Source: an uncultured Clostridia bacterium (GTDB lineage Bacteria > Bacillota > Clostridia > TANB77 > CAG-508). From it: a DNA stretch of 64,000 nucleotides. Position numbers and translations under genes: made by a program. The stretch's first letter is position 1. Each line of letters starts with the position of its first letter. The stretch is taken from positions 17,094 through 81,093 of the forward strand of contig CAKPOI010000004.1 in the NCBI GenBank assembly GCA_934169775.1. Reading direction: 5' to 3'. Shown here one piece after another: positions 56,167-64,000 of this stretch. The notes under the pieces are model-generated. The model had not been told where the DNA came from, searched no databases, and was given only the letters and a program-made list of their open reading frames with translations.

Positions 56167-56964
56167 CTATCTTTTATATTTTCTTAAAAATTTTTTGTAT
56201 TTTTTTAATATATATTTTATGCCAAGTAAGTGCGATAAATTTATTTTACTAATTAATTTCTTTTTTGAAATTCGTTGATATATATGTATTATTTCAGCTT
56301 TTCTTAAGTGTACTATTTTATATCCACAACTTCTTGCTCTCATGCAATATTCAACATCTTCTGGAGAATAAAAAATTTTTTCATCAAGATTTCCTAATTT
56401 TTTATATGTTTCATATCTCATAAGCCAACAAGCTGAAATTAAATAATCGCATTCGAATTCATCTGTCAATTCTTCTATTGGATAAGATTCTAATTTTTGT
56501 CCTTTTTTACTAATTTTTTTTATTGGAAAAGCTTTTAATAGTTTTATTCTCCAATTTGGAAATTTCCTATATGGTATTTGCTTTTCTCCTTTTTCATTTT
56601 TCATTGATGGTCCTACTATTGCTACTTCTTCGTGTTTGTCAAGATATTTTGCTAGAATATCTATTGCCTCTGAATTTATTATAGTATCAGAGTCTAAAAT
56701 ACAAATATAATCTGTATCTTCTCTTATTTGTTTTAATGCTATGTTTCTACTTTTAGTTGTTCCTTCATTGGTTGGCAGAAAAACAACATGTATATTGTTG
56801 TTTTTTTCATATTCTTTTAGTATTTTTATTGTATTATCAGTTGAACCATTATCAACTATTGTTATTTGGGTACAAAAATTACAAATTGTATTTATTGATT
56901 CAATACAATTTGTAATGTACTTATCAGAATTCCATGTTAATATTACAAAAGAAATTTTTTTCAT
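56167..56964 (-). CDS. Glycosyltransferase family 2
   Basis: A 265-residue GT-A enzyme: SFVILTWNSDKYITNCIESI, IVDNGSTDNT, EGTTKSRNIALKQ and CILDSDTIIN, then ACWLMRYETYKKLGNLDEKIF and EDVEYCMRARSCGY, as in WcaA/rhamnosyl-type transferases that bind the acceptor through an ED-Y block. Its ATG overlaps the sugar-transferase stop by one base (TAATG). Confidence 0.9.
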   Translation of the reverse strand: MKKISFVILTWNSDKYITNCIESINTICNFCTQITIVDNGSTDNTIKILKEYEKNNNIHVVFLPTNEGTTKSRNIALKQIREDTDYICILDSDTIINSEAIDILAKYLDKHEEVAIVGPSMKNEKGEKQIPYRKFPNWRIKLLKAFPIKKISKKGQKLESYPIEELTDEFECDYLISACWLMRYETYKKLGNLDEKIFYSPEDVEYCMRARSCGYKIVHLRKAEIIHIYQRISKKKLISKINLSHLLGIKYILKKYKKFLRKYKR

Positions 56965-57653
56965 TAAATTGCTCCTTCTTTTTTGATAACAGACTCAATA
57001 GTCTTAAAAAATATTTTAACATCCAATTTAGGTGAAATGTTATCTATGTAATACAATTCCATTTCCATTCTTTGTTCATATGTTGTAGAGCTTCTACCAT
57101 TAGCTTGCCAATATCCAGTAAGACCTGGTGTAATGCTTAAGAATTTTTCTTTATTCTCACCATATTTTTCTAATTCTTCCTCAATTACTGGTCGTGGCCC
57201 TATTATTGATAAATCTCCTTTTATTATGTTTACAATTTGTGGTAATTCATCTAAGCTAGTTTTTCTTAGGAATTTTCCAACCTTTGTTATACGTGGATCA
57301 TTTTGTAGTTTAAAGTTTTCTTTCCATTCTTTCATTTGTTCTGGTGTAAAATCATTTATCATATCTTGTGCATTTTCATACATTGTTCTAAATTTGTACA
57401 TTTTGAATTTCTTACCGTTTTTTCCATATCTTGTATGTGCAAAAAATACTGGCCCTTTTGAGTCTAGTTTTATTGTTATTGCTAGTATTAAAAAGATTGG
57501 TGATAAAATTATAAGTCCTATTATGCTTATTATTACATCAATTGCTCTTTTTATACCTATATAATTTATTTTTTTTGCTTTTTTTGCGATTTTAGGTACT
57601 ATAACAATGTCTCTACTTAATATTGCCTCTTGTGAATCAACATTAATATTCAT
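56964..57653 (-). CDS. Undecaprenyl-phosphate sugar-1-phosphate transferase (initiating enzyme)
   Basis: A 229-residue bacterial sugar transferase of the EpsL/PglC/WcaJ C-terminal type. One re-entrant membrane segment (about 38-62) precedes the domain with KMYKFRTM, TSLDELPQIVNIIKGD, SIIGPRPV and PGLTGYWQANGRS. It loads the first sugar on the lipid carrier. It is the first gene after a perfect promoter, so it starts the right block; the left block has no such enzyme and may share it. AAGGGGG precedes the ATG. Confidence 0.93.
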   Translation of the reverse strand: MNINVDSQEAILSRDIVIVPKIAKKAKKINYIGIKRAIDVIISIIGLIILSPIFLILAITIKLDSKGPVFFAHTRYGKNGKKFKMYKFRTMYENAQDMINDFTPEQMKEWKENFKLQNDPRITKVGKFLRKTSLDELPQIVNIIKGDLSIIGPRPVIEEELEKYGENKEKFLSITPGLTGYWQANGRSSTTYEQRMEMELYYIDNISPKLDVKIFFKTIESVIKKEGAI

Positions 57654-57694
57654 TTATATTTTCCCCCTTAAAGTTTATATAAATATCACTTTTA

Positions 57695-57723
57695 ATTATA
57701 TATGCTGTTTACATTATTGTCAA
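57695..57723 (-). promoter_or_regulatory. Consensus promoter of the right polysaccharide block
   Basis: TTGACA (57718-57723), a 17-bp spacer and TATAAT (57695-57700), a perfect SigA match. It probably drives the 12-kb run of closely spaced genes to 45385. Confidence 0.85.
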
Positions 57724-57778
57724 CCATTTTTCGACATATTTTTTGAAAACCTTTGATACATTTTTTTACATTTTTTGA

Positions 57779-57815
57779 AAACATAATTATTTTTTCTAGT
57801 TTAATAATTATGTTC
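57779..57815. terminator. Terminator after the LCP gene
   Basis: A perfect 11-bp stem ACATAATTATT (57781-57791) / AATAATTATGT (57803-57813) lies between the LCP stop and the block promoter. It is A/T-only and thus weak. Confidence 0.55.
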
Positions 57816-57868
57816 TCAAATTTTTTCTTTATATTTTATTTTTATTATTGTTATTTCACTGTTATTTT

Positions 57869-59155
57869 TTATTTATATCCAGTCTTTTTAGTAATTTGTT
57901 CGCTTATATTTTTTACTTTTTCAGAAGGTGTATAGTCTGTTTCTCCAAATGCTTCTTGGTGTAGCTGTGTTACATTTTTTTCTAATGTGACTGGCACCCC
58001 ATACCATCTATCAATCGTTATTCCTTTTGTTGTATATGGCCATCCTATACTGTCTGTTATTTTATAACTCATTAAACTTGGTGTTAATGCTAAAATTTCC
58101 CCTGATGATATATTAGTATATACTTTTGGTAATATGTTGTCTGCAAATTTGTTTATTTCACCTATACTTTTTGTTTTTAATTTAGTTAGCATTGCTGTTA
58201 ATACATCTCTCATACGTTCTGTTCTTTTGTAATCTCCTCCTGATGTGTAACGTATTCTTGAATATGCTACTGCTTGCACACCATTTAATGTTTGTTTTCC
58301 CGTTTTGGTTACATTTGGTGTTGATTTACCTGTTACTTTTGATGTTTCTACAATATAATCATTTAAATATTTCATTTCTTGTTGTGATTCTATATTTATT
58401 TCTATTCCGCCTAGTTCATCTACTGCATCTGCTACAACATCAAAATTTACTGTTGCGAATTCTGATATGTTTAAATCTAAATTTGTGTTTAATGTGTTTA
58501 AGGCTAATTGGGCTGAACCATAAGAATATGCATGTGTTATTTTGTCTAGCCCATGTCCTTGAATTTGTACATATGTATCACGATATACTGATATTAATTT
58601 TACTTCCTTTGTGCTGTTGTTTATACTTGCTATAATTATACAGTCACTTCTATTTCCTTTTTCTAATTCATGATTTCTGCTGTCTACTCCAAATAGTGCT
58701 ATATTTCTATATCCTGTTAGATTTTCAGATACTTCTTTTGATATTCCTAATTCTTCTTTATTTATTTCTACCTTTTGTAATTTTCCCAATTTGTTTTGAA
58801 TATATCCATATCCAGCACTTACTATTCCTATCAATAATACTAATAGTACTATTACTGTATTTCTAAATATATGTCTTTTCTTTTTTCTTGTTGTTTCCAT
58901 TTTTCTTCCCCTTTTTGCATATTCATAATTTTCTTCGCCATTATTAAATTGTTCGTTTTTATTTAGTGATTCTTGTTGATAATTATTTTGGAATGCTTTT
59001 GGTGTCTCTTCGTCAGCTTCATTATTTCTTATTGATTTTTGTGTTTTTTCATCATTTCCATTATCTCTTAAAGCTTTTGGTACTTCTTCTAAAACTTTGT
59101 CTTTTTTTAGAGCTTTTGGAACTTCGTTATTGTTCATAGAGTGTTTACCTGCCAT
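57869..59155 (-). CDS. LytR-CpsA-Psr (LCP) family glycopolymer ligase
   Basis: A 428-residue protein that would attach polysaccharide or teichoic acid to peptidoglycan. The N-terminal 97 residues are cytoplasmic with imperfect repeats (EVPKAL, EVPKAL, TQKSI, TPKAF), then a membrane segment at about 98-118 and an LCP domain: ALFGVDSR, RSDCIIIASIN, ISVYRDTYVQI, DKITHAYSYG and YSRIRYTSGGDYKRTERMRDVL with the conserved Arg residues. It is adjacent to the polysaccharide region and overlaps the VanZ gene. Confidence 0.93.
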   Translation of the reverse strand: MAGKHSMNNNEVPKALKKDKVLEEVPKALRDNGNDEKTQKSIRNNEADEETPKAFQNNYQQESLNKNEQFNNGEENYEYAKRGRKMETTRKKKRHIFRNTVIVLLVLLIGIVSAGYGYIQNKLGKLQKVEINKEELGISKEVSENLTGYRNIALFGVDSRNHELEKGNRSDCIIIASINNSTKEVKLISVYRDTYVQIQGHGLDKITHAYSYGSAQLALNTLNTNLDLNISEFATVNFDVVADAVDELGGIEINIESQQEMKYLNDYIVETSKVTGKSTPNVTKTGKQTLNGVQAVAYSRIRYTSGGDYKRTERMRDVLTAMLTKLKTKSIGEINKFADNILPKVYTNISSGEILALTPSLMSYKITDSIGWPYTTKGITIDRWYGVPVTLEKNVTQLHQEAFGETDYTPSEKVKNISEQITKKTGYK

Positions 59156-59672
59156 ATTGTTTTTCCTCCTCTTTTTTTATTTTTTTGTATTCTCTGCTTG
59201 TCCTTGCCCAATATACTATTTTGGAAAATATCATTATTATTATTGTTCCAAATATTACTCCACATGTATCTATTCCAACATCAAATATTTTTGCAGTTCT
59301 GCCTGCTGAAAACATTTGATGAATTTCATCACTTATAGCATATAACATTCCTGCTGATATTGGTAATATGTATTTTATTATTCTTCCTAATTTGAATGTT
59401 AAGAAAAATCCCATTAAATTAAAGCCTAATAGTGTATAAATACTAAAATGCGCCATTTTCCTCACAAAAGGCTGTAGTTTTTCTACTATTTGTTCTTTTC
59501 TTTTATCACTTAATTTTTGATATTCTGTGAAATTGTTTAAAACTTTTCGTATTACTCTTCCACTTGTGTTTCCAGATATTTCGCCATTTTGATTGGAAAA
59601 ATAGAAAATTATTGCACATGTTATAGCGATAAGGAAAAGAAATATTATTCTAAATATTTTACTTTCTTCCAT
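59145..59672 (-). CDS. VanZ-family membrane protein
   Basis: A 175-residue protein with four membrane segments. VRKMAHFSIYTLLGFNL and the AISDEIHQMFSAGRTAKIFDVGIDTCG region are VanZ hallmarks. VanZ gives low teicoplanin resistance in enterococci; most relatives are envelope proteins of unknown role. No ribosome binding site lies before the ATG, and a TATAAA sits 5 nt upstream, so the start or leader is unusual. It overlaps the LCP gene by 11 nt. Confidence 0.85.
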   Translation of the reverse strand: MEESKIFRIIFLFLIAITCAIIFYFSNQNGEISGNTSGRVIRKVLNNFTEYQKLSDKRKEQIVEKLQPFVRKMAHFSIYTLLGFNLMGFFLTFKLGRIIKYILPISAGMLYAISDEIHQMFSAGRTAKIFDVGIDTCGVIFGTIIIMIFSKIVYWARTSREYKKIKKEEEKQYGR

Positions 59673-59804
59673 ATTTTATATGATATATTAAACCACATTA
59701 CATAAAAAATTTATTTTATAAGCTTTTGTGTGTTGACCGATTTTCTTTAAAAAATCTTTGGTTTTTTATATCATATACTCCTTTCTTAAGTTATATTAGC
59801 TTTG

Positions 59805-60134
59805 TTATGAAGCCCATCTTATCATTCTAATGTCATTATATTTTTTTAGTACTTCTTTATATTTTTGATAGTCTTCTTCCCATAATTCGTTTGGTACTTT
59901 GTCAAATGCTAAAAATATTTTTTCTGCTTCTGCTAAATAAATTACTTGCTCTTGTGGAGACATGTTTTGATATTGTTTTGCAAATCTATATAGTTTATCT
60001 AACATTTGGTTTGCTTCAATAAATCCCCAAAAATCTTTTATTTGCATTCCTGCTAATTTTATTTGTACTACTGCAAATAAAATTAATGCAAATACTAAAA
60101 ATATTAATATATACAATATCGTTAATAATCCCAT
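59805..60134 (-). CDS. Membrane-anchored small protein of unknown function
   Basis: A 109-residue protein: one N-terminal membrane segment (about 3-25) and a helical, acidic/aromatic cytoplasmic part (LDKLYRFAKQYQNMSPQEQV and ELWEEDYQKYKEVLKK). No family is recognised. GGGTGG precedes the ATG. It is 16 bp downstream of gmk and likely in the same operon. Confidence 0.6.
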   Translation of the reverse strand: MGLLTILYILIFLVFALILFAVVQIKLAGMQIKDFWGFIEANQMLDKLYRFAKQYQNMSPQEQVIYLAEAEKIFLAFDKVPNELWEEDYQKYKEVLKKYNDIRMIRWAS

Positions 60135-60149
60135 TTCTTGCCACCCTTG

Positions 60150-60725
60150 TTAATTGTTTTTATCTTCTAGTTTTTTTTCATTTTCTATTATTGTCATTAT
60201 TATTTGTACTGTTTTTTCTAAGTCGTCATTTTTTATTACATAGTCGTATAATTTTGTTTTTGATTCTTCATATTCTAATCTATTTAGTCTTAATTGAATT
60301 TCCGCTTCTGTTAAATTGTCTCCTCTATTTATAAGTCTGTTTTTTAGTTCTTCTTTGTCTACTTTTAAGAATATTGTAACCAATTTTGTGTCATTTGCTA
60401 ATTTTTTTATTAAATTTTCTGTTCCATTTACTTCTATATCTTTTACTATTATTTTTCCACTTTGAATTTTTTCATTCATTAATTTTTTAGATGTTCCATA
60501 ATAGTTTTCATGATGTAAGTCATATTCATAAAATTCATCGTTATTTATTTTGTCTTTAAATTCTTCTTTTGTTATAAAGTGGTATTGTACTCCTTCTTCT
60601 TCTCCTGGTCTTGGATTTCTTGATGTATAAGATGGTAATGATATTACATTTTCCATCCTTTTTATTAACTCTTTTTTTATTGTATCTTTTCCTGCTCCTG
60701 AAACTCCTGATAATATTACTAACAT
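60150..60725 (-). CDS. gmk: Guanylate kinase
   Basis: A 191-residue enzyme that phosphorylates GMP to GDP. The P-loop is SGVSGAGKDT with Asp where Gly or Ser is usual. SYTSRNPRPGEEEGVQYHFI is the GMP-binding block, followed by KIIVKDIEVNGTENL and RLINRGDNLTEAEIQLRL. AAAGGGG precedes the ATG. It sits with rpoZ, remA and yicC in the classic Firmicute cluster, though gmk comes after rpoZ here. Confidence 0.95.
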   Translation of the reverse strand: MLVILSGVSGAGKDTIKKELIKRMENVISLPSYTSRNPRPGEEEGVQYHFITKEEFKDKINNDEFYEYDLHHENYYGTSKKLMNEKIQSGKIIVKDIEVNGTENLIKKLANDTKLVTIFLKVDKEELKNRLINRGDNLTEAEIQLRLNRLEYEESKTKLYDYVIKNDDLEKTVQIIMTIIENEKKLEDKNN

Positions 60726-60784
60726 ATCTATTCCCCTTTACATATATTTAATGTATTAATTTTGCTTTATTTTTGTAAATAGAT

Positions 60785-61036
60785 TTATTCTTCTGTTTTG
60801 TTTTCTAATACTTCTTCATTAAAGTCGTCTTGTTCTTCTTCTGGGGCTTTTAATATTTCTACTTTTCCTTCTGCTATTTCATCTGCTGCTAATGTTACCA
60901 TTGATTCTTCTTTTTTGTTTGTCATTGGTTTTGCTCCTGTTGATAATTGTCTTGCTCTTTTTGATGTTGCTATTACTAATGCATAGCGATTTTCTGCTTT
61001 TTCTAATAATTCATTTACTGTTGGTTTTACCATCAT
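60785..61036 (-). CDS. rpoZ: RNA polymerase omega subunit
   Basis: An 83-residue protein with KPTVNELLEKAENRYALVIATSKRARQL (residues 4-31) and VTLAADEIAEGKVEI, the omega signature; the acidic tail is typical of clostridial omega. It stabilises the beta' subunit. Two ATGs adjoin (61036 and 61033) after AGGTAGG. Confidence 0.93.
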   Translation of the reverse strand: MMVKPTVNELLEKAENRYALVIATSKRARQLSTGAKPMTNKKEESMVTLAADEIAEGKVEILKAPEEEQDDFNEEVLENKTEE

Positions 61037-61057
61037 TTTACATTACCTACCTTTTAA

Positions 61058-61351
61058 TTAATTTTTATTTTCCTTTTCTTCTTCAGTGTTTTCTACTATT
61101 GTTGTAGCAGTTGATATATCTTTATCAATTCTTCCTGCTACTGTTTCTGGTTGTACTGCTGAAAGTATTATATGCCCTGAGTCCATTATAAGTACAGCTC
61201 TTGTTCTTCTTCCATATGTTGCATCTACTACTACTTTATTATCTTTTGCTTCTTGTACTAATCTTTTTATTGGTGATGATTCTGGACTTACTATTGCTAT
61301 AATTCTTGATGCCGAAACAATATTTCCAAAGCCAATGTTTACTAATTGCAT
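61058..61351 (-). CDS. remA: Extracellular matrix regulator RemA (DUF370)
   Basis: A 97-residue DNA-binding protein. [41 protein letters not shown] and [12 protein letters not shown] match RemA, which activates biofilm-matrix operons in Bacillus. ATG 61351 is taken; an upstream in-frame GTG at 61360 crowds AAAGGA. It lies between yicC and rpoZ. It is an obvious candidate to influence the polysaccharide blocks, but that is inference. Confidence 0.93.
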   Translation of the reverse strand: MQLVNIGFGNIVSASRIIAIVSPESSPIKRLVQEAKDNKVVVDATYGRRTRAVLIMDSGHIILSAVQPETVAGRIDKDISTATTIVENTEEEKENKN

Positions 61352-61441
61352 ATTTATCACTTTCCTTTCTTGAGGCTTTTGCCTTGGTTGTAAAAAGTTG
61401 TGTTTATTTTTTACTTATATATTTGAACTTTATGTTATTTT

Positions 61442-62317
61442 TTATTCTATGTTTTGTATTTGTTCTCTTATATTTTCTAGTTCTGTTTTTACATCTACAA
61501 CAACATCTATAATTTCTAATTGATTTGCTTTTGAACCTACTGTGTTGATTTCTCTGTTCATTTCTTGTATAAGGAAATCTATTTTTTTGCCTATGGCTCC
61601 TTCTGTGCATAGTAATTCCTTGAATTGATTTATATGACTTTTTAGCCTTGTTATTTCTTCTTCTATTGAACATTTGTCTGCATATATAACAACTTCTTGT
61701 GCTAATCGGTTTTTATCAATTTCATCAGTTTGTAATAATTCTTTTATTCTCTTTTCTAATTTTACTATATATTCTTCAATAAGTCTAGTGGAAATGGCAG
61801 ATATTTTTATTATTTTCTTATTTATGTCTTCAATTCTGTTTTCTAAGTCTTCTGCTATTTTCTTTCCTTCAAATTTTCGCATTTCTACTAATTTTTCTAC
61901 TGTTCTTTGTGTTAGCTCTATTATTTCTTTTTTTAATACTTCTTCATCTTGTTCCATTGAAATGTTTAAAACATCTGGCATTTGTACTATTTCTAAAACA
62001 TTTATTTCTGTTGATATTTGGCTTTCTTCTGCTAGTTCTTTTAGTTGTTTTATATATGTTTTTGCTAGTTCTTTATTTATTGTTATTTTTTCACTGTCTT
62101 GTTCTTTGTTGTTAAATGTTACAAATACTTCTATTTTTCCTCTTTGAATTTTTGCAGCAATTTCTTTTTTTATTGTTTCCTCTAAAAATATTAGTGGTCT
62201 TGGAAGTCTTATATTTATGTCTAAATATCTATGATTTACACTTTTCATTTCCATTTGATATTCTCTTTTTTCATTAATTAAACTGCTTTTTCCAAAGCCT
62301 GTCATGCTTTTTATCAT
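61442..62317 (-). CDS. yicC: YicC/YloC-family endoribonuclease
   Basis: A 291-residue protein starting IKSMTGFGKSSL with SVNHRYLDINIRLPR, a long helical middle and a C-terminal KIDFLIQEMNREINTVGSKANQLEI, the conserved end of the family. Family members cut small RNAs and mRNAs. ATG 62317 directly follows the upstream gene's TAA and has GAGG 8 nt before it. Confidence 0.92.
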   Translation of the reverse strand: MIKSMTGFGKSSLINEKREYQMEMKSVNHRYLDINIRLPRPLIFLEETIKKEIAAKIQRGKIEVFVTFNNKEQDSEKITINKELAKTYIKQLKELAEESQISTEINVLEIVQMPDVLNISMEQDEEVLKKEIIELTQRTVEKLVEMRKFEGKKIAEDLENRIEDINKKIIKISAISTRLIEEYIVKLEKRIKELLQTDEIDKNRLAQEVVIYADKCSIEEEITRLKSHINQFKELLCTEGAIGKKIDFLIQEMNREINTVGSKANQLEIIDVVVDVKTELENIREQIQNIE

Positions 62318-63019
62318 TTATTTTACCTCTTTTTTCTTTTTGGTTGTAGTTTTTTTCGTTTTTACTGTTTCTGCTTTTTTTGAATTTGTGCTGTTTTTCT
62401 TTTTGATTGGCTCTTTTTTTATTGTGTTTTCTTTTTCTGTTTTTTTGCTTGTTTTCTTTTTTGGAGTTTCTTCTTTTTCTACTTTTTTAGTTGTTTCATT
62501 TTTTGCTGTTTCTTCTTTTTTTGCTTTCTTAGTTGCTTCTTTTTTTACTGGTTCTTCTTTTTGCACTATACTTTTTATGTCACTTATATTTTCTAACATT
62601 TTCCTTTTGCAATTTGTATATATAATTATTGATTTTAGTACATAATATATTGCAAATATGTATGAACTTGCTGCTGTATATATTTGAAAATCATATTGAT
62701 ATTTTTTTATAATATGCATTATTGATAATGTATATATTGATATTGTAAAAAATTCTATTGCTCTTATTATTTTTGCGTTACTGTCAGTTTTATATGATTT
62801 TTCCATATTTATTAATCCTAGTAATAGAAATATTCCTGAAAATGTTTGAATTGATAATTCTAATTTTTCAAATGTTACTTCATTGTATAAAAACATTATT
62901 ATAAAAAAAATTATCATTAAAATATTTGCTATTAATATGTTAATAAATATTTGTTTTATTATTTCATTTGGTACTTTGTTGTCTGTTTTTGCTTTTTTAT
63001 TTTCTTTCAACTCTTTCAT
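62318..63019 (-). CDS. Membrane protein with Lys/Thr/Glu-rich repetitive tail, unknown function
   Basis: A 233-residue protein: four hydrophobic segments (about 23-45, 55-72, 85-105, 110-132) and then about 85 residues of low-complexity KKxx repeats (KKEATKKAKKEETAKNETTK and similar) reaching the stop. The tail resembles cytoplasmic polycation tails that bind nucleic acid or the membrane, but no family is recognised. AAGGAAGG abuts the ATG, so TTG at 63010 is a possible start. It lies between rsmE and yicC. Confidence 0.65.
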   Translation of the reverse strand: MKELKENKKAKTDNKVPNEIIKQIFINILIANILMIIFFIIMFLYNEVTFEKLELSIQTFSGIFLLLGLINMEKSYKTDSNAKIIRAIEFFTISIYTLSIMHIIKKYQYDFQIYTAASSYIFAIYYVLKSIIIYTNCKRKMLENISDIKSIVQKEEPVKKEATKKAKKEETAKNETTKKVEKEETPKKKTSKKTEKENTIKKEPIKKKNSTNSKKAETVKTKKTTTKKKKEVK

Positions 63020-63060
63020 CCTTCCTTTTATTTGGCTTACTTTTTGTCTTTGGTTGTTAT

Positions 63061-63813
63061 CTATTCTTGTTCAAATTCATACATTATATTGCTAAGCACG
63101 TTTAAAGCTACTGTTTCTGTTCTTAGTATTCTTTTTCCTAGTGTAACAATTTCTGCACCTGCTTTTTTTAATTTTTCTATTTCTGCATAATCTATTCCAC
63201 CTTCTGGTCCTATTACTATTCCTATTTTTAGTTCTTTATTGTGATTATTTTTTATTTTTGCTAATTCTTGTTTTAGGCTTGTTTCTTTTTCTTCTTCATA
63301 TGCTACTATGATTTTATCATACATTGGTATTTTTTCACATATTTGTTCTATTTTTATACATTCTTTTATTTCTGGTATCATATCTCTTCCACATTGTTTT
63401 GCTGCTACTTCTGATATTTTTTGCCAACGTGTAATCTTCTTTTTTGCATCTTGTTCTTTTAATTTTACTACACATCTTTTCATTTCTACTGGAAAGATAT
63501 TGTACACTCCAAGCTCTACTGATTTTTGAATTATTAATTCCATTTTGTCACTTTTAGGAAGTCCTTGGAATATTGATACTTTTATATTGATTTCTGTTGT
63601 GTTTTCTTCTTTTTTTATTATTGAACAGATAATTTCTTTTTCTTCTATTTTTTCTATTTGGCAAATTGTGTTTATTCCGTCTGGCATTATGCAAACATTT
63701 ATGTTTTCTTTAGGTTTCATTCTTAGTACATTTTTTATGTGATTTACATCTCCATCTTGTATTTTTAGTTTGTTCCCTTCTACTTGTTTTTGTTGTACGA
63801 AAAACTTTGGCAT
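63061..63813 (-). CDS. rsmE: 16S rRNA (uracil-1498-N3)-methyltransferase RsmE
   Basis: A 250-residue SPOUT methyltransferase. An N-terminal PUA-like part (HIKNVLRMKPKENINVC) is followed by LPKSDKMELIIQKSVELGV, RWQKISEVAAKQCGRD and the knot motifs GIVIGPEGGIDYAEIEKL and LGKRILRTETVALNVL. The first gene of the operon with yicC, remA, rpoZ and gmk. Its ribosome binding site is 31 nt away, separated from the ATG by a hairpin that would restore a 9-nt spacing. Confidence 0.94.
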   Translation of the reverse strand: MPKFFVQQKQVEGNKLKIQDGDVNHIKNVLRMKPKENINVCIMPDGINTICQIEKIEEKEIICSIIKKEENTTEINIKVSIFQGLPKSDKMELIIQKSVELGVYNIFPVEMKRCVVKLKEQDAKKKITRWQKISEVAAKQCGRDMIPEIKECIKIEQICEKIPMYDKIIVAYEEEKETSLKQELAKIKNNHNKELKIGIVIGPEGGIDYAEIEKLKKAGAEIVTLGKRILRTETVALNVLSNIMYEFEQE

Positions 63814-63820
63814 ATTATAA

Positions 63821-63849
63821 ATATCAGCTTTTGATCTGATATATCCCCC
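63821..63849 (-). promoter_or_regulatory. Shine-Dalgarno plus spacing hairpin of rsmE
   Basis: GAGAGGGGG (63845-63852 region) is followed by a perfect 7-bp stem (63821-63827 with 63836-63842, loop of 8 nt). Folding removes 22 nt and leaves 9 nt to the ATG. Confidence 0.6.
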
Positions 63850-63867
63850 TCTCTAAAAGATATCCAT

Positions 63868-63896
63868 ATTATAACATTATTTGCTTTTTTTTTCAA
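63868..63896 (-). promoter_or_regulatory. SigA-type promoter of the rsmE operon
   Basis: TTGAAA (63891-63896), a 17-bp spacer and TATAAT (63868-63873). Confidence 0.75.
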
Positions 63897-63937
63897 GTGT
63901 TTGTTAAATCTTGAATTATTGTTTCTCATTCATTTAT

Positions 63938-63985
63938 GATAATGTCTTAAGTAGTAGGATATGAAAATGTCCCAAACAATAAAAA
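63938..63985. other. Possible end of an insertion sequence
   Basis: ATAATGTCTTAAGTAGTAGG followed 21 nt later by AAAATGTCCCAAACAATA gives two subterminal ATGTC direct repeats, as at the ends of some IS elements. No transposase is visible before the window ends. Confidence 0.25.
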
Positions 63986-64000
63986 ATATTTGATTTGTAT

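Overview
The window is very AT-rich, and nearly all genes lie on the minus strand with strong AGGAGG-type ribosome binding sites. Gene content is that of a low-GC Clostridia-type Firmicute: SufCBDSU iron-sulfur assembly, RNase Y, LexA, RemA, a T-box controlled ileS, a SpoVB-like flippase, a sortase, SLH and LytR-CpsA-Psr proteins. An uncultured gut clostridium is my best guess. No rRNA, tRNA, CRISPR array or complete insertion sequence was seen.

Region 1 (1-9.2 kb) starts with the 5' end of a probable recJ. An AAA-ATPase/PD-(D/E)XK gene follows, bracketed by two 50-bp direct repeats. Next come a pilin-like surface protein with a three-fold repeat and its secreted partner, then plus-strand genes for a VanW protein, a SpoVB-like flippase and a BI-1 membrane protein. 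A 700-bp gap holds a gene remnant and a 48-bp tandem repeat.

Region 2 (9.2-30.5 kb) is housekeeping: a thioesterase, mnmA, sufU-sufS-sufD-sufB-sufC, a DtxR-like regulator, a heterodimeric ABC exporter behind a frameshifted TetR gene, a HAD hydrolase, lexA, rny, ileS with its T-box, and a sortase. Region 3 (30.6-36.9 kb) has glmM, a CpsB-type phosphatase, an HD-domain protein, a two-gene ATPase/TOPRIM-like cassette with its own promoter and terminators, and an SLH-domain protein.

Region 4 (37-57.7 kb) is a cell-surface polysaccharide region. It falls into two blocks separated by a terminator near 45.28 kb, each with its own flippase and polymerase. The left block, with a pyruvyl transferase next to the SLH gene, may make the wall polymer that SLH domains bind. 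The right block starts from a consensus promoter with the initiating sugar transferase and includes UDP-sugar enzymes and a B12-type radical SAM protein. LCP and VanZ genes follow. Region 5 (59.8-63.8 kb) is the conserved rsmE-yicC-remA-rpoZ-gmk neighbourhood.

Small repeats stand out. One is a 122-124 bp element with terminal inverted repeats and a compensatory-mutated hairpin that supplies the stop codons of sufC and the pyruvyl transferase gene. Another is a family of GGGGACGGA palindromes at gene ends. A third is a 42-bp repeat near ileS and glmM. The strongest candidate for an undescribed system is the ATPase/TOPRIM-like pair at 33.9-35.7 kb.
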